Source: an uncultured Lachnospiraceae bacterium (GTDB lineage: Bacteria; Bacillota; Clostridia; Lachnospirales; Lachnospiraceae). From it: a stretch of 31,492 nt of DNA. The stretch is taken from NCBI GenBank assembly GCA_910585295.1, contig CAJUDE010000019.1, positions 1-31,492 on the forward strand, in the 5' to 3' direction. Below, one piece after another: positions 31,426 through 31,492 of this stretch; position 1 is the first letter of the stretch; each line of letters opens with the position of its first letter. Below the pieces are notes generated by a model. The model had not been told where the DNA came from, did not search any database, and was given only the letters and a program-made list of their open reading frames with translations. The position numbers and the translations under genes were made by a program.

Positions 31426-31492
31426 ATGCGCAGCTCGCGGAGAGGGGATTTATTGCTACGCAATCCGCTCGCGCGCGGAGAATGCGCTGTGC
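31426..31492. repeat. GC-rich palindromic repeat, cut by the window end
   Basis: GCGCAGC (31428-31434) mirrors GCTGTGC (31486-31492) with one mismatch. Inside are CTCGCGGAG, a small hairpin ATTGC-TAC-GCAAT and CTCGCGCGCGGAG. Composition is far more GC-rich than the flanks. It looks like an intergenic REP-type repeat; the end is not visible. Confidence 0.45.

Overview
The window reads as chromosomal DNA of an anaerobic, Gram-positive, mid-GC Clostridia member, most likely Lachnospiraceae. The reasons are dense co-oriented genes with strong AGGAGG ribosome sites, consensus sigma-A promoters, a T-box leader, a YtvI-type sporulation permease, BIG2/FN3/DUF6273 surface proteins and zinc-ribbon membrane proteins. 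Every gene I can support is on the + strand. No taxonomic marker gene is present, so the family assignment is inference.

Bases 1-26209 look like one very large transcription unit of 18 genes. It starts at a TTGAAA-17-TATAAT promoter (84-112) with a perfect hairpin at the mRNA 5' end, and stops at a terminator overlapping the last stop codon. The order is: a large secreted DUF6273/BIG2/FN3 protein; a receptor kinase whose outer part resembles a solute-binding protein; a PASTA kinase; a PP2C phosphatase; an FHA protein; a membrane-anchored vWA protein with an intracellular FHA domain; a kinase-FHA fusion; a second PP2C; a second FHA protein; a multi-TM DUF4234-like FHA protein; a double-FHA ABC exporter of the Rv1747 type; a DUF2752 protein; a second DUF4234-FHA protein; a secreted PPC/BIG2 protein; a YARHG protein; three zinc-ribbon membrane proteins (TcaA/YvbJ-like, Yip1-like, C-type-lectin-like); and a tethered GH3 beta-N-acetylhexosaminidase. 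Weak internal promoters may exist near 18256 and in 20268-20416.

The proposed logic is inference from domain content. Three Ser/Thr kinases write phosphothreonines, two PP2C enzymes erase them, and seven FHA domains in six other proteins plus one in a kinase read them. The readers include a membrane vWA protein, two DUF4234-like membrane proteins and an ABC exporter. Sensor domains (SBP-like, PASTA, vWA, DUF6273, PPC, YARHG, lectin-like) face outside. Most cytosolic N-termini carry a small Cys4 or Cys-His zinc motif. The core seems built by duplication of a kinase-phosphatase-FHA module. I find no WXG100, EssC or other T7SS gene in the window. I know of no described system with exactly this composition, but I could not search.

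Bases 26211-30861 are more ordinary: a promoter and a small HD hydrolase resembling (p)ppGpp hydrolases, a histidine kinase/response regulator pair with its own promoter, an RluA-type pseudouridine synthase and a YtvI/AI-2E-type permease. Bases 30862-31492 hold no gene but several non-coding features: a roughly 180-nt nested inverted-repeat element that can fold as a four-way junction, flanked by a 10-bp direct repeat; a consensus promoter with a dyad in its spacer; a complete T-box leader (probable Ala specifier) whose gene lies beyond the window; a perfect 20-bp inverted repeat; and the start of a GC-rich palindromic repeat cut by the window edge.
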